DNA from: Aphelenchoides besseyi
Taxonomy: Eukaryota > Nematoda > Chromadorea > Rhabditida > Aphelenchoididae
DNA length: 64,000 nt
Reading direction: 5' to 3'
Assembly: GCA_024699855.1 (NCBI GenBank)
Contig: JAMPIQ010000003.1
Span: 9,176,001-9,240,000, forward strand
A program made the translations under genes and the position numbers. Below, piece after piece: positions 9,440-19,579 of the stretch (positions within the stretch are counted from its first letter, which is position 1; each line of letters opens with the position of its first letter). The notes below the pieces were generated by a model that was given only the letters and a program-made list of their open reading frames with translations, had not been told where the DNA came from and did not search any database.

Positions 9440-11794
9440 GTTCTCCACGTGAAAAATTGTTCATCCAAACAAATTTAAAACCCGACATGAAATCGTGGCA
9501 TTCATTCATGTGAATTGCATATGAATCAGGGAGGAATCGTTGAAGTGAAAGGTCATTGGAACGATGGACGTATGGAAAATAGCAGTAATCAAAAAAACAG
9601 TAAAGAAATTCGGAGAATTGAGCATGGGAGGATAAGGGAAATGGCTTTGTAAGTATAATTTCGAGGTTTATTTTACCGAATGTTATCGTGTTAGTTATCG
9701 ATGATTTATTTCTCAAGTCTATGCCGATTCCTATGTCGAGTAGCTCGAAATCGAAAGTCGGGCAGTTGACTGATGGCAAAGTCGTCGTCGGATATGTTGC
9801 GTGGCAATCAAGTCAGATAGCTATTGTAACCTGATTTTAGACAGGCGTAAGATTGTTACGAAACGATAAATAAACATGATTGGAGGTTGGCTAACGTCTT
9901 TGGACCTAATACAGAAACAATCTAAGGAGATAACTCGTTAGATTACAATTTTGTCAAATCGCAAAACTCAACACAATAGACAACGATCATATGCCAAAGG
10001 AATAGCGAAAATAAGAGCACTAGTTTACTTAAATCATTATTGTAGAACAAACTCAGTTTCGGAATATCGTGAAGTAACTCAAGACGATTGCACTCCTTTT
10101 GAGATGGGCGAAACGGAATTATTACTCTGAAAACAACCACTTGACAATCTCATTAAAACACAAACGAGTGCCAACCGATTGAATGCTCAGCAAATTACAC
10201 CTATCTGTGGCGCCGTGAGCCACAAAATCGAAACGACCTTTCGGTAGAGCGAACTTTATTCAACTAACAAGGGCGACTACAATACTCCGACCTTACACAT
10301 AAAACAAGATGCCAAATATAATAGAAGGGTGCGGTCTAAGATCGGCTGTGAGAACCGCCCCTTTAGTTCGCCGACGCGACATATCCGAATCGATGCGTTG
10401 TAGCGGATCATGAAACAGTGTCATTCCAACGAATCAACACAAAAACCGACTTATATTGTTAGTGAATCGGAGAAATGAAATCGTATATTCAACGGAGTTA
10501 GTGTCGTCGAGTTGATCTAAACGATCTTATTTACGAATCCCAGAGACAACTTTTAAAACACGAAAAACCGTTCGTTTCATTGTTTTTACTGCGTAAATTT
10601 AAGGACCACTGGTTTAGCCGTCACAATAATAAATTACATTCGGAAGGAAACAAAAGGGTTTTCCGAATCTGCTGGATTGTATTTAAGTGTTCGTATGAAT
10701 AGAGAGAAAGATGTGAAAAACAACATTTGACAAGTAAAAGACACTTATATACGAAAATAAGCTTATGAATTTTATTGTCGAACGGTAGATTCGATCATAA
10801 ACATAAATTACTTTTCGTAAAAATGCAAAGATGTTGCATATCACTTCCATAAGATCGAGCAGATTGCAAATACCTTAACTAGAACTCTAGATGATTAACA
10901 AAAGTCAATTGGACATAAGAAGACAACAATGAACAATTGGAATTGAATTACTAGTGTGAATTGGAATAGCCATCTTATAGTTGGCATTTTCATCGAATGC
11001 TCTTTCAGATCAATAGCCCTAACCAACCATTCTTAGACTACGTATCCAAACTGCTTCCATTTGACAAGAGGAATCCAGCTGTTAACTGCAACTGATCGAC
11101 AATCTTAAGGCAAATGTTAGCTATTCCGACGAAGATTCTGCTCGTCGAACTTCAGCGTGCTCAACTCTCAATATCTCACTCCTACAAGTTGCTTAATTGG
11201 TGGCCAAACTAGAGCTTTCCACGACCTATAACAACAGCTCCACAAACTCTGCAATTTTGGACCATTTTTGACAAATTATTTGGCTTTGAAGAACTCTCAA
11301 TTCTCCCTCAGTTATCCGATGGCTACAACTTTAAGCTTAATCAATAGCTAGACTTGTGGGCTTTTTATTGGTGTAATTTAAATGTAGGTTGTTGCTAAAA
11401 TCTCCGAATTACATCGATTTGCGTAATAAACGTGCCATACAAGGAAATGGGGGGTATTGTGTATTTTAGCTTATTGACTGATTGGATTCTGTTTATATTC
11501 ACATAGATTTGAGTTCACTAGTAGCTGTTGTTGTTCTGTTAATTCCAAGCTTTCATAGTGACTGCTTCTTGAGCTACAGGCAATGGAACTTGGCTTTTCG
11601 AGTATTGGTTAGGTATTTTGTCAAACTGATTTCTTGAATCGACTTTTATGTGCAACTGAAGTTTAATGTTTTGTTTTCATCAACACATTCATTACACAAA
11701 CTGTTTAATGAACTACCACGCCTTGCGTTACAACTTCGTTTATTACTCGAACACAAATGCAGCTTTGAATATACTTTGAATGGAAGATTGTTTA
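9440..11794. other. AT-rich intergenic region, nothing recognised
   Basis: No open frame has codon-like structure and no repeat is obvious. A small hairpin (tgtggc/gccaca) lies near 10205. The stretch separates the nested mobile DNA from the first host gene. Confidence 0.5.
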
Positions 11795-11971
11795 TGTTCA
11801 GTCTTGACGGAGACTGACCAAGAACAAGTTTATTTGGATACAATAAAAATCAACAACAGTAACAAGCCTTTGTTTTCACCACCAACAGCGAGCGGCTGTC
11901 CCGCGAAACCCAGCGAAGTGATCGGGCTAGGACCCAACAGGAGTAAGAGACATCATTTACAGCCCCGAACA
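11795..11971 (-). mobile_element. Solo LTR of the gypsy family, with perfect 5-bp target duplication
   Basis: It is the reverse complement of the LTR at 7802-7978, with complete TG..CA ends and no internal element. The flanks gttta (11790-11794) and gttta (11972-11976) are a perfect 5-bp duplication, so this is a real insertion later reduced by LTR-LTR recombination. It lies 24 bp beyond the stop codon of the RNase H1-like gene and points the same way. Confidence 0.95.
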
Positions 11972-11995
11972 GTTTATTGTGGTCAAAAGAAAAGA

Positions 11996-13599
11996 TCAAT
12001 ACTTGTAAGAGCGTGGTGGAATTAAGGAAATAGGATCCTAAAAAGAACACAGAATCAGAAATAGAAACCAGAGACTCACGTCTTTGTGCTCAACGTGATA
12101 AGTTGCATCGGGAACTCCTCGTCCGTTACGTGATCGACTTCTGGAGCGAGAGCGACTACGCGACCTTGATCGTTCACGTGCACCTACAAAGTAAAGGAGG
12201 CTGAGAGTAGGCAGAAACTCACCAGTACTAGACGACATCGAACGTGATCGATTTCCATAGCATCCAATTGCTGCCAAGCTATCTGCAGCTTCGTTTCCCG
12301 GTTGACCATTGTGCGCGTAAACATGCTAAAAAAACTGATTGCATAGTTAGAGTTCAAGTCCACCTGAAAAGTAACTCCGTGCGGAAAGCGTTGAGCCAAC
12401 AGACGCAATGGAGCGACTTCTCTACTCCATCGTCCACGACTGTAACCGCCACGACGTAATCCATCGATCAAGTCCATTGAGTCAGTACGAAGCATTATGG
12501 GTTCATTGCTGAACAATAGGTAAACAAAAATGAAGAAACCTACTTACCGATATCCATTCCACGAGTGCAATCGTTCTAACGCCATCGTTGCTGCTCGAAT
12601 CTCCGCCATTGTTGGATTGTGGGGATGAGGTAAGGATGCCGAAAAGTTAAGCGGATGGCCGGGCCCAAAATAAACTCCTGCTCCCGAACGTACTCCCTTC
12701 TGGCACGCTCCATCAGTGTAAATCTAAAGAAGGAATTACGGTCATTTTCTTGAACCCACCAAAAGCCATCCCGGTGGAGTTGGTGCCTCGTCCGTACGTC
12801 TTTTTGGTCCAACTATCGGCTGCACATTCGATGGTTGTTGATTTTGGATTTGTGCTTCCGGACAACGAGATGGTGGAGCTGAAAATGAACGGGTCGAAAT
12901 GCCCGTTGGTTTGTTCGAATGAGTTTGAGGAGTCTTGATGCTTGAAAGACGAGAAGTCGGGTTACCAGACCGACTCGGACGGCTGGAAGCAGTTGGTAAA
13001 ATGTCTCGACGTGAACGACGAGTGGATTCTTCAACAGGAATTTGAGTTGATTTCGCCTTGGCAATTGAACGACCACTCAAAATTGACTTGTGACTTGAAG
13101 ACTTTCCGACGCTCTTTGGACGACTGGAACGAGAAGATAGATTGCTGGAGAGATGCGAAGATCGGGTTGCGACGGAACTCAAAGTTGAGCGAGTCGAAGT
13201 CTGGTCGTTGGAGCGACTTGGAACTCTTGTTGAACGACGACTACGACGTGAACGAACACTTGAATTCGCGTTGCTGATTTGACTGAATATCGAAGTAGAA
13301 TGAGTAGTCGAAGATGGAGGAATCGAAGAAGCTAAGAAGACAATAGACAAACTCAAAAGCTGCTTACTATTGGAACGAATGGACGTTTGATTGCTGGCTG
13401 AACGTGAGCGAACAGGTGAAGTTGAATTCACGGTGGAGCTTCTGGCACGATGTGAACGACCAGTCGAAATTCCAGTGTTTGCGTTGTAAGTTGAGTGTGA
13501 ACGATCAGTTGAAGACTGGCGGCTCATCGAGCGGACTTCATGATGTCCAAACGGACGTCTTGCATGACCAAACGAGTGGCCGCCTGCATGACCGCGCAT
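11996..13599 (-). CDS. RNase H1-like protein with long S/R-rich N-terminus
   Basis: The gene is spliced; exons I support are 13599-13368, 13331-12760, 12723-12548, 12508-12364, 12325-12223, 12183-12080 and 12037-11996, with introns of 36-42 nt and mostly GTAAG or GTGAG donors. The RNase H fold is complete: IYTDGAC (first Asp), a glutamate in TMAEIRAA, Asp in LRTDSMDLI, and AHNGQPGNEAADSLA (His plus last Asp). It should cleave RNA in RNA:DNA hybrids. The N-terminal 270 residues are Ser/Arg/Thr-rich and show no hybrid-binding domain, which is unusual for eukaryotic RNase H1. After the RNase H domain comes an SR dipeptide stretch and a short tail ending DPISLIPPRSYKY. The start is the first ATG in frame. 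Phases agree across every junction of the catalytic part; the first intron is the least certain. An AATAAA signal overlaps the LTR target site. Confidence 0.85.
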
Positions 13600-13729
13600 T
13601 TCAGTTCGCAAAAGCCGCAAACCGACTGAATGATTGTGAGTTCCGAACTTTTATACCGAACTTTATGCTAATCTTTTAACGTTATTTATTTGAGTTCCAC
13701 TGATTGTCTGACATCTTAAAACCAGTCTA
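13600..13729. promoter_or_regulatory. Upstream region of RNase H1-like gene with possible splice-leader acceptor
   Basis: On the minus strand, attcag followed by tcgg lies about 30 nt before the ATG and could be a trans-splice acceptor. No TATA motif is well placed. The Tc1-like element lies immediately beyond. Confidence 0.25.
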
Positions 13730-13989
13730 CACTGCGCCTCAAAAGTTTGCGACCGGTATGATTTTTGGCGGTTTTGTGATAGAATCAATTCGGATACGGG
13801 TAAATGGCATGTTATTTGAAAGAGCGGACGAAATGCTGATATTATTAGCCGAAAATCGCTTCAGTTTTCATCAACTGGCTGAGAAAATCGATCATGTTGA
13901 AATTTTGTTTGACTCAAAAGTATGCGACCGATTTGTATGGGTGATTGTAGATTTTTATGACGTTAAAGAAAGTTTACAAAAAGTTCACC

Positions 13990-15438
13990 CTAATAACTAG
14001 TTGAATTACCGCTTCCTTTAATGACTTCAAAAACGCGTGTCGGCATCGAATTGATCAAATTCTGTAGCGTCGATCGTGGAACTCGTTTCCAAGCGGCTTC
14101 GATTGCAGTTTTGAGTTTCGGAACTGATTGAAATTGTCGGTTGTTGGCGTAGATTTGTTTCACAAGATAGCTCCACAAATTTTCCATCGGATTTAAGTCC
14201 GGCGAACATGCAGGCCAATCGAGCATTTCAATACCGTTTGTCGAAAGCCATTGACGTGTTTTGCGACTGACGTGGATTGATGCGTTGTCTTGTTGAAAGA
14301 CGTGATTTTGACGTCGATGGCGAACGAAATACGGTCGAACATGTTCGTCAAGATCTTGCATGTAATCGCTGCTGTTCATCTTCGACAATAGAAACACTAT
14401 TGCAACGGTGCCAGCCGCTGAAAACGACGCCCAAACCTAAAAATTCTTGATGTTTGTAAAGAAGTCTTTTTGACTTACCATAATCGATCCACCGCCGAAA
14501 TTTCGTCTGTGATTCGAACCCGCTCACTGATCAGCGCAATTCCAATTACTTACCCACTGGACTAATTTGTACAACACCTTTGATTGCAACTTTGATACTC
14601 GAAGAAGCATTTGGTATGTGCAGTAATTTGATGGTTTCAATATTATGGTTTAAGATTGCAATTCTTGTTGTGATGATTTTCACAACAGGTGCGATCAGCG
14701 TCACGATTCAAAGTCACCAAGGGAAATCGCATGTTCTTTCGAGAGTTCGACGAGTGAATACTCAAAATCAACCATCGTGCTCCGAATACGAACCAGCGGC
14801 AAAGAAGAAACGAGGTGGGCATTTGAACGTTCAGAATTCTGAACACAACAGTAATTTTACACGTAATGCGCGTTATAATAACGCGAGAATTGAATTTGGG
14901 TTTTTCGCAAATCGTGCCAGTAAGAATCGAATCCATCGGGGCTATCTAACGAGAATTTCTTCTCATCAGAGAACACCACCCAAAATCGCAATTTTAACTC
15001 CGCAGGAAATCGTCGCGCTACCTTTGACCAGTCTCGAACCATGTTGTTCTTGGCAAATTCCAAACGCGCTGATTTGTGGGAATCTTTCAGTCTGGGTGCC
15101 TTGGCCAATTTCACTTGAACAAGATTGTTGTTTCGATGAATTGAGCGACGGATTGTCTCTTTCGAAACCTCGAGTCCCAGTTCAGCTTTGATTTCAGCGA
15201 TAGAGGACGTGGTGTTGAAGGTCCTTCGCCAGATTCAACGTTCCAATTGTTGAGAGAGTAATCTGGGACGGCCAGTGGACTTCTTCGAACGGTGATTTCG
15301 ATAACCCGTCGAGTATTCAACAACCGCCGATTTTGAGCGCCCAAGTTCCTTTGCGATCCATCCATACGACTTGCCAGCTCTTCGATACGCGTCTATTTGA
15401 GTCTTTTCTGAAGCGGAAATAAGTGAAGCACTCGGCAT
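13990..15438 (-). pseudogene. Tc1-like transposase, disrupted
   Basis: The ATG at 15438 starts an N-terminal helix-turn-helix part (ASEKTQIDAYRRAGKSYGWI, then a GRPR motif near residue 57). A one-base shift near 15222 moves the frame. The catalytic core follows: VVFSDEKKFSLDS with the first Asp (near 15010), then an insertion, then GGGSIMVWASFSAAG after a 42-nt GTAAGT..TTTTTAG intron. The second Asp is in VFQQDNASIHVS and the third acidic residue in WPACSPDLNPMENLW, close to the Tc1 D,D34,E/D spacing. The stop is at 13990-13992. With a frameshift and an inserted element this copy is not expected to make a working transposase, although its terminal repeats could still be moved in trans. Confidence 0.85.
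14515..14915 (-). mobile_element. Insertion inside the transposase, with tRNA-like promoter boxes
   Basis: The transposase reading breaks after YWHDLRK near 14915 and resumes at RRNFGGGSIM near 14515, so about 400 bp are inserted. Read on the minus strand the inserted DNA contains ttagtccagtggg (A-box-like) and gggttcgaatcac (B-box-like) about 40 nt apart (14505-14572), the arrangement of a tRNA-derived SINE, although the boxes sit at its 3' rather than 5' side. Two perfect palindromes (14829-14844 and 14869-14885) lie near its other end. Exact boundaries and target duplication are not resolved. Confidence 0.45.
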
Positions 15439-15692
15439 TGTAGAAAAAATTGCGTAATAATATCAAAAAATATGCCGATCGATTTGAAACGGTCGCATAC
15501 TTTTGAGTCAAACAAAATTTCAACATGATCGATTTTCTCAGCCAGTTGATGAAAACTGAAGCGATTTTCGGCTAATAATATCAGCATTTCGTCCGCTCTT
15601 TCAAATAACATGCCATTTACCCGTATCCGAATTGATTCTATCACAAAACCGCCAAAAATCATACCGGTCGCAAACTTTTGAGGCGCAGTGTA

Positions 15693-16067
15693 GAAGGCTT
15701 AGAATCTGAAGCGTTGAATCTATTGACGATAAAGACTTCTACCTCAACAGCAAGGCCCGGGAACTTGCAATGCTTTGTTGGATGTAATGTTGGAAACAAA
15801 CGACATTCGCTGTTAACGGCGGGAAAGTAAGGCGGAAAGAATACTCTCAGTTATGTTTGATTCATTTAATTGACTTCGATCACAACAATATAGTGCATAG
15901 GCTTGAGGACACTAACGAATGGCTTCTTGTTTAACTAAAAGTAGCAATCGGTAGTTTGACGACGAGATCCACTTGTTTTGGCTGCTTAAGCGGAAGTATT
16001 GAATTTTGCTTCAGCACATTGCAAGATGTTGACAAACAAAAGCCAAGAAATGGTACGACGAAATATG
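15693..16067. other. Intergenic region between transposon and chemoreceptor gene
   Basis: Nothing recognised. It holds the 3' flank of the chemoreceptor gene and the TA-flanked end of the transposon. Confidence 0.4.
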
Positions 16068-17492
16068 TTATGAAATTGGTGACAACGAAAAGTGTGGAAT
16101 CGGATTTTTTTGCAGTTTCATTTCGGTGAGGCTTCCGTTCATTTTGAACACGCTGTATCGACGTCGTCCATTCCATCGCAGCCAACGCATCGCCGTTCTT
16201 CTGTACGGACGAATGAATAAGGCCGTCGAAATAGGACAGAAGATGAAGGACAAGTTCATCAGAATCGAATACAAGAAACCGAACCACGGGAAATCGGCAC
16301 AGAGTTGATGGCGTAGGCCGTGTAGCCGGAAGGGAAGATATACGATAGAAGTGGGAAGAAGGCCTGAAAATAAAGTGGCTTCAAGATTCATTTTCGCTCC
16401 TACATTGAACATCAGCACTCGATCCATAGCACGGTTCAAACGACGCGTAGTCGTCGAATTGGTTGGTCCCGATCGCAAGACCCGTCGAATTCGAAAGACA
16501 CAGAAAACAATGATCGAGTAGTCGATGAGCATTGTAATCGCAAAAATTGCATGAATATGCGAAGGCACCTTATTGTCCTACGATCCAAGATAAACGTGAA
16601 TTCGAAAGTCCACTTAGCACTTCGAAGATTTCCGTTTTGCTCAACTGAAATCCCACGTGCTTCAGAATCAACACTCGATTCTCGATTGTACGTGAATTCG
16701 ACGTTTCGAACAAACTCATTCCTTTCACAACAGAGAAACTGTAGAGGAAAAACGAACAGATCGGGACCGAAGCGTAGAGAAAGAACGGCAACGACTTTGG
16801 CGGCGTTCGACTGAGAAGATGGAGATTATTTCACCAGAAACAAACTCACTTCTTGACTAAATGTAGCCGATACAAGAACATGTACGTGGCAAACGGCCAA
16901 CAAGTGATTGTTGAAACCGATGCGGCGGTTATGATCGTTGAATTAAGGAATTGGTTCGAGAAGTGGAAGCCGTTGTTCGCAAATGTTAGCAACCGTCCAT
17001 GGGTTATGTACGGCATCTGAAAGGCCCTTCATTCAATGATGGCTGTTGCCAAGATTGGATGTGTCAATTGACATGTGATATTTCAGTTTCTTCAACTAAC
17101 TCCGAAGTTCAACGGTATTTTTGATCGAGCACTTGTGCTCCGATGACGTTCGATTGTTGTGATGCAAAGACAAAAGTTACTGAACCTACGGGCATCGACA
17201 GGAAAGTAATGGAACAGTAAAACGTATCGAGCACCGCAGCAAAGAGAACGATTCCACGGAAATTGGACAGCGAATTCGAATTGACGAGAATAATCGAAAT
17301 CAAAAGAAAATTGGCAAGAAAGCCGAGAGAGCACATGCAAACGGTTATAACTCCATGGACCACTGAAATCAACTGCCTGATCTGAAGTCAAACACGTGAA
17401 CTCACCCAACAGGTAGTTGCGATCAACAGCTGGATCGTCAAATTGAACGATCTCGTTGCCGCTCGAATCCACGCTAAACAGTTCGTTTCCAT
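16068..17492 (-). CDS. Nematode seven-transmembrane chemoreceptor (Str/Srd/Srh-like)
   Basis: Several minus-strand exons together give seven hydrophobic segments in the order expected for a nematode chemoreceptor. TM1 and TM2 lie in 17109-17372 (CMCSLGFLANFLLISIIL, then NFRGIVLFAAVLDTFYC). TM3 is in an exon near 16860-17016 (NSTIITAASVSTITCWPFA). TM4 is in 16570-16800 (LPFFLYASVPICSFFLYSF). TM5 to TM7 are in 16068-16568, ending with FCPISTALFIRPYRR, similar to the Pxxx..xxYR end of the Str/Srd families. The ATG at 17490-17492 follows a ttcaag acceptor-like site. The first junction is uncertain: the best in-phase splice implies an implausible 24-nt intron, otherwise the N-terminal exon is in another frame (starting VQDGNELFSVDS). 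These receptors sense chemicals in sensory cilia; the ligand is unknown. Confidence 0.8.
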
Positions 17493-17808
17493 CTTGAACC
17501 AAAAAACAAACCCAAACGAATCAGCTTCTGTGCCACGAACCCTTCGGATTCGATTAGCTCGTCAAAATATTTTTGCAATAACAGGAAAACTAATTGGATA
17601 ACACACGACTAGACGTCCGTAAATATGCAAATTAAGTTTTGACATCGTTAACATCATTAGTGAATTGAGGTCCAAACACTTGAAGGTTCAATCGATTACC
17701 TTGTTCTATTTCTCGACTACATGGCTACTGTCTATTAAGCTCGGGTCGAAATGAGATTACATGCATTAGTTTATTAAAAGTTCGCACATTGGTTCACAAC
17801 GTTTTCAT
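17493..17808. other. Short intergenic region
   Basis: It lies between the chemoreceptor start and the protease stop. AT-rich, no motif recognised. Confidence 0.4.
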
Positions 17809-19088
17809 TCAATCCTTGAGGACATTTCCCGCGAAAGACCACTCTTCGAAGTTGCATTCGTTGTTTCCACGACGAATCTTAAAGAAACCTTTGTCTCCCC
17901 AATCAACACCTCATGAGTTCGCAGCTAAAAAGAACTCTTAGACAGGATAGTGGATTGAAAACTTACCGAGCCAGTACTGAGTTCCATTATCAACACCCCC
18001 AACCAATGAGCTGAAATTCACTAAGCAAACCACCAATTTTTCTTCGACTCACTCGAACTGCATGTCCACCAACATAGTTGCCACTGACGTGTTGGTAGAT
18101 TCCCGACTTGTAGTTATAGAAATCGTAGTAGACATCGAATTGAGCAACGATCGACCCGTTGGCCAAAATCTCCGCTTGAGCAGCCGCTGTGTTGTTGTAG
18201 AAAATCTTATTGTATCCCCCTTTCTTCTTGTCATTTGGATAAGTTGGAGATGTGTACGATGCTTGAACTCTTTTTGCACGTTCGATTTGCTGGTGGAGAT
18301 TGTCCTGGAGCAACTTCGTAGGGTTTGCATCCTTCGCCTTAACAGACTTCTTGAAGAGTAGCTATTTCGACTTTACCTCCGTATTGTCCTCCGGTTACAA
18401 TGCCTACAGTGTCGAACCAATCGAAAGCTTTGTAAACATAGCCGCCGTTGCAACTAGAATACACAGAACATAGAAAAGATTCCATTGAACAGTTACTACC
18501 CGTTGTCGGAAGGAGTACAATTGAAACAACAACTGACAATGTCCCACGAGCTGATCGGCAATTTTGCAGTTCCGTTGTAGAGAATACAACGGCGATCTTG
18601 AATAACACTAGCGCTGGAAACAGCCCAACACGATCCACAACCTTAAATGACGTGTCTATAAAGACAACAAGCAGAAGACTTGCTCGCTTGATTAGGAATC
18701 GCATTGAAGGTTCCATTGCACTTCGGCCATTTGGTTCGGACGTCAAAAGAAGTTGGAATGCTAACTGCCGACGTTAATTGAGGGCCTTCGGCCGGTTGTT
18801 GTTTTTGGAATATTGCTGCTTGCTCGGGAGTTGGCGAAAGAGCACCAAGGAATTGACGAAGATCTGCGATGCTCAAGTTTTCGAAACGTGGATAAACTTG
18901 GGCCTGAAAACCGGTTAGGTGATCATTGGAACTCGAGACCAACTTTGAATGTTGTGGCCTTGGAGTTGATGAAATCCACAAGATCCTTTCCGATAGGAAA
19001 CTTCACATCGATGAGGTTTCCTTTATCCGACGGCACTAATTGAGCTGTCGCAACGGAGAGAAGACTCACAAGTACGATCAGAGACATT
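17809..19088 (-). pseudogene. Cathepsin B-like cysteine protease with premature stop
   Basis: The ATG at 19086-19088 opens a signal peptide (MSLIVLVSLLSVATA), followed by a cathepsin B-type propeptide (DFINSKATTF, NLSIADLRQFLG) and the mature start IPTSFDVRTKWPKC. The catalytic region NQASCGSCWAVSSAS is formed across a 42-nt GC-AG intron with the donor A|GCAAGT. Further cathepsin B blocks follow: CNGGYVYKAFDW, GIVTGGQYGG, YKSGIYQHVSGN, the active-site histidine in GGHAVR, and GWGVDNGTQYWL. The conserved NSW motif reads NS-stop because TGG has become TGA (17911-17913), after which the frame continues (WGDKGFFKIRRGNNEC) to a terminal stop at 17809. A one-base shift also appears near 18256 in the Cys-rich loop. 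It would be a secreted or lysosomal gut-type protease if intact. I call it a probable pseudogene, with sequencing error as the alternative. Confidence 0.85.
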
Positions 19089-19132
19089 TGGATTGAACGA
19101 TTGGAGTGTGAAGAGAAACCGATTCTATCGTC

Positions 19133-19141
19133 TTTTTATAT
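19133..19141 (-). promoter_or_regulatory. TATA box of the cathepsin B-like gene
   Basis: TATAAAAAG on the minus strand lies 45-53 bp upstream of the ATG. The same spacing is seen before the CPG4-like gene (59311-59319), which suggests strong, tissue-restricted secretory genes. Confidence 0.6.
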
Positions 19142-19579
19142 CAAACTGTTGGTTCCTGGTGTATGTCCGGATGCAACAAAAAGCATATGGTTGGAAGGCA
19201 AATTTGCAGCAACCTCCTGATTTTCGATCAGATCACCGCCGTCGACCCACGCAGCAACTGTTTGTGATCTGAGTTCGAACAATTACCAACCGATTATGAT
19301 CGCTTTGCATAAATCACGTGGGATTATGTACAGTTGGAACTTCCTATCATACCAATTGCCATACGGTCAGTTAAACGCTTCGATTCTTTTTCTAACTTCA
19401 TTTTTAGTGCAAGGATCAATTTTTCGTTTGAATTTACTTTCCGAGTTATATCAAGGAAATTTTATCTGTTGTGCACGTCGTTAAGGTAAAGATTGTTATA
19501 AGTGGTTTAAGTGAATTCAATTGCAATAGTCGTATGGAAATGGTGGTTGAGTTCAATGTAACGTGAATGAACATTGAAA
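19142..19579. other. Intergenic region between protease promoter and P450 end
   Basis: Contains only short spurious frames. Nothing recognised. Confidence 0.4.

Larger units (their letters stand above)
13730..15690 (-). mobile_element. Tc1/mariner-type transposon with about 200-bp terminal inverted repeats
   Basis: The ends cactgcgcctcaaaag.. and ..cttttgaggcgcagtg are exact inverted repeats flanked by TA (13728-13729 and 15691-15692), the Tc1/mariner target. The inverted repeats extend about 200 bp (13730-13933 and 15490-15690) and are almost identical. The transposase is on the minus strand and broken. An insertion of roughly 390 bp interrupts the transposase gene. The near-identity of the repeats suggests recent movement despite the broken gene. 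Confidence 0.92.

Noticed and set aside
9396..9779. 127-codon minus-strand frame
   Set aside because: It lies opposite the possible OB-fold remnant, and its start and content show no motif.
12750..13679. Plus-strand frames of 62, 111 and 91 codons opposite the S/R-rich exons
   Set aside because: They are the antisense shadow of the RNase H1-like gene, whose splice sites and catalytic motifs fix the coding strand.
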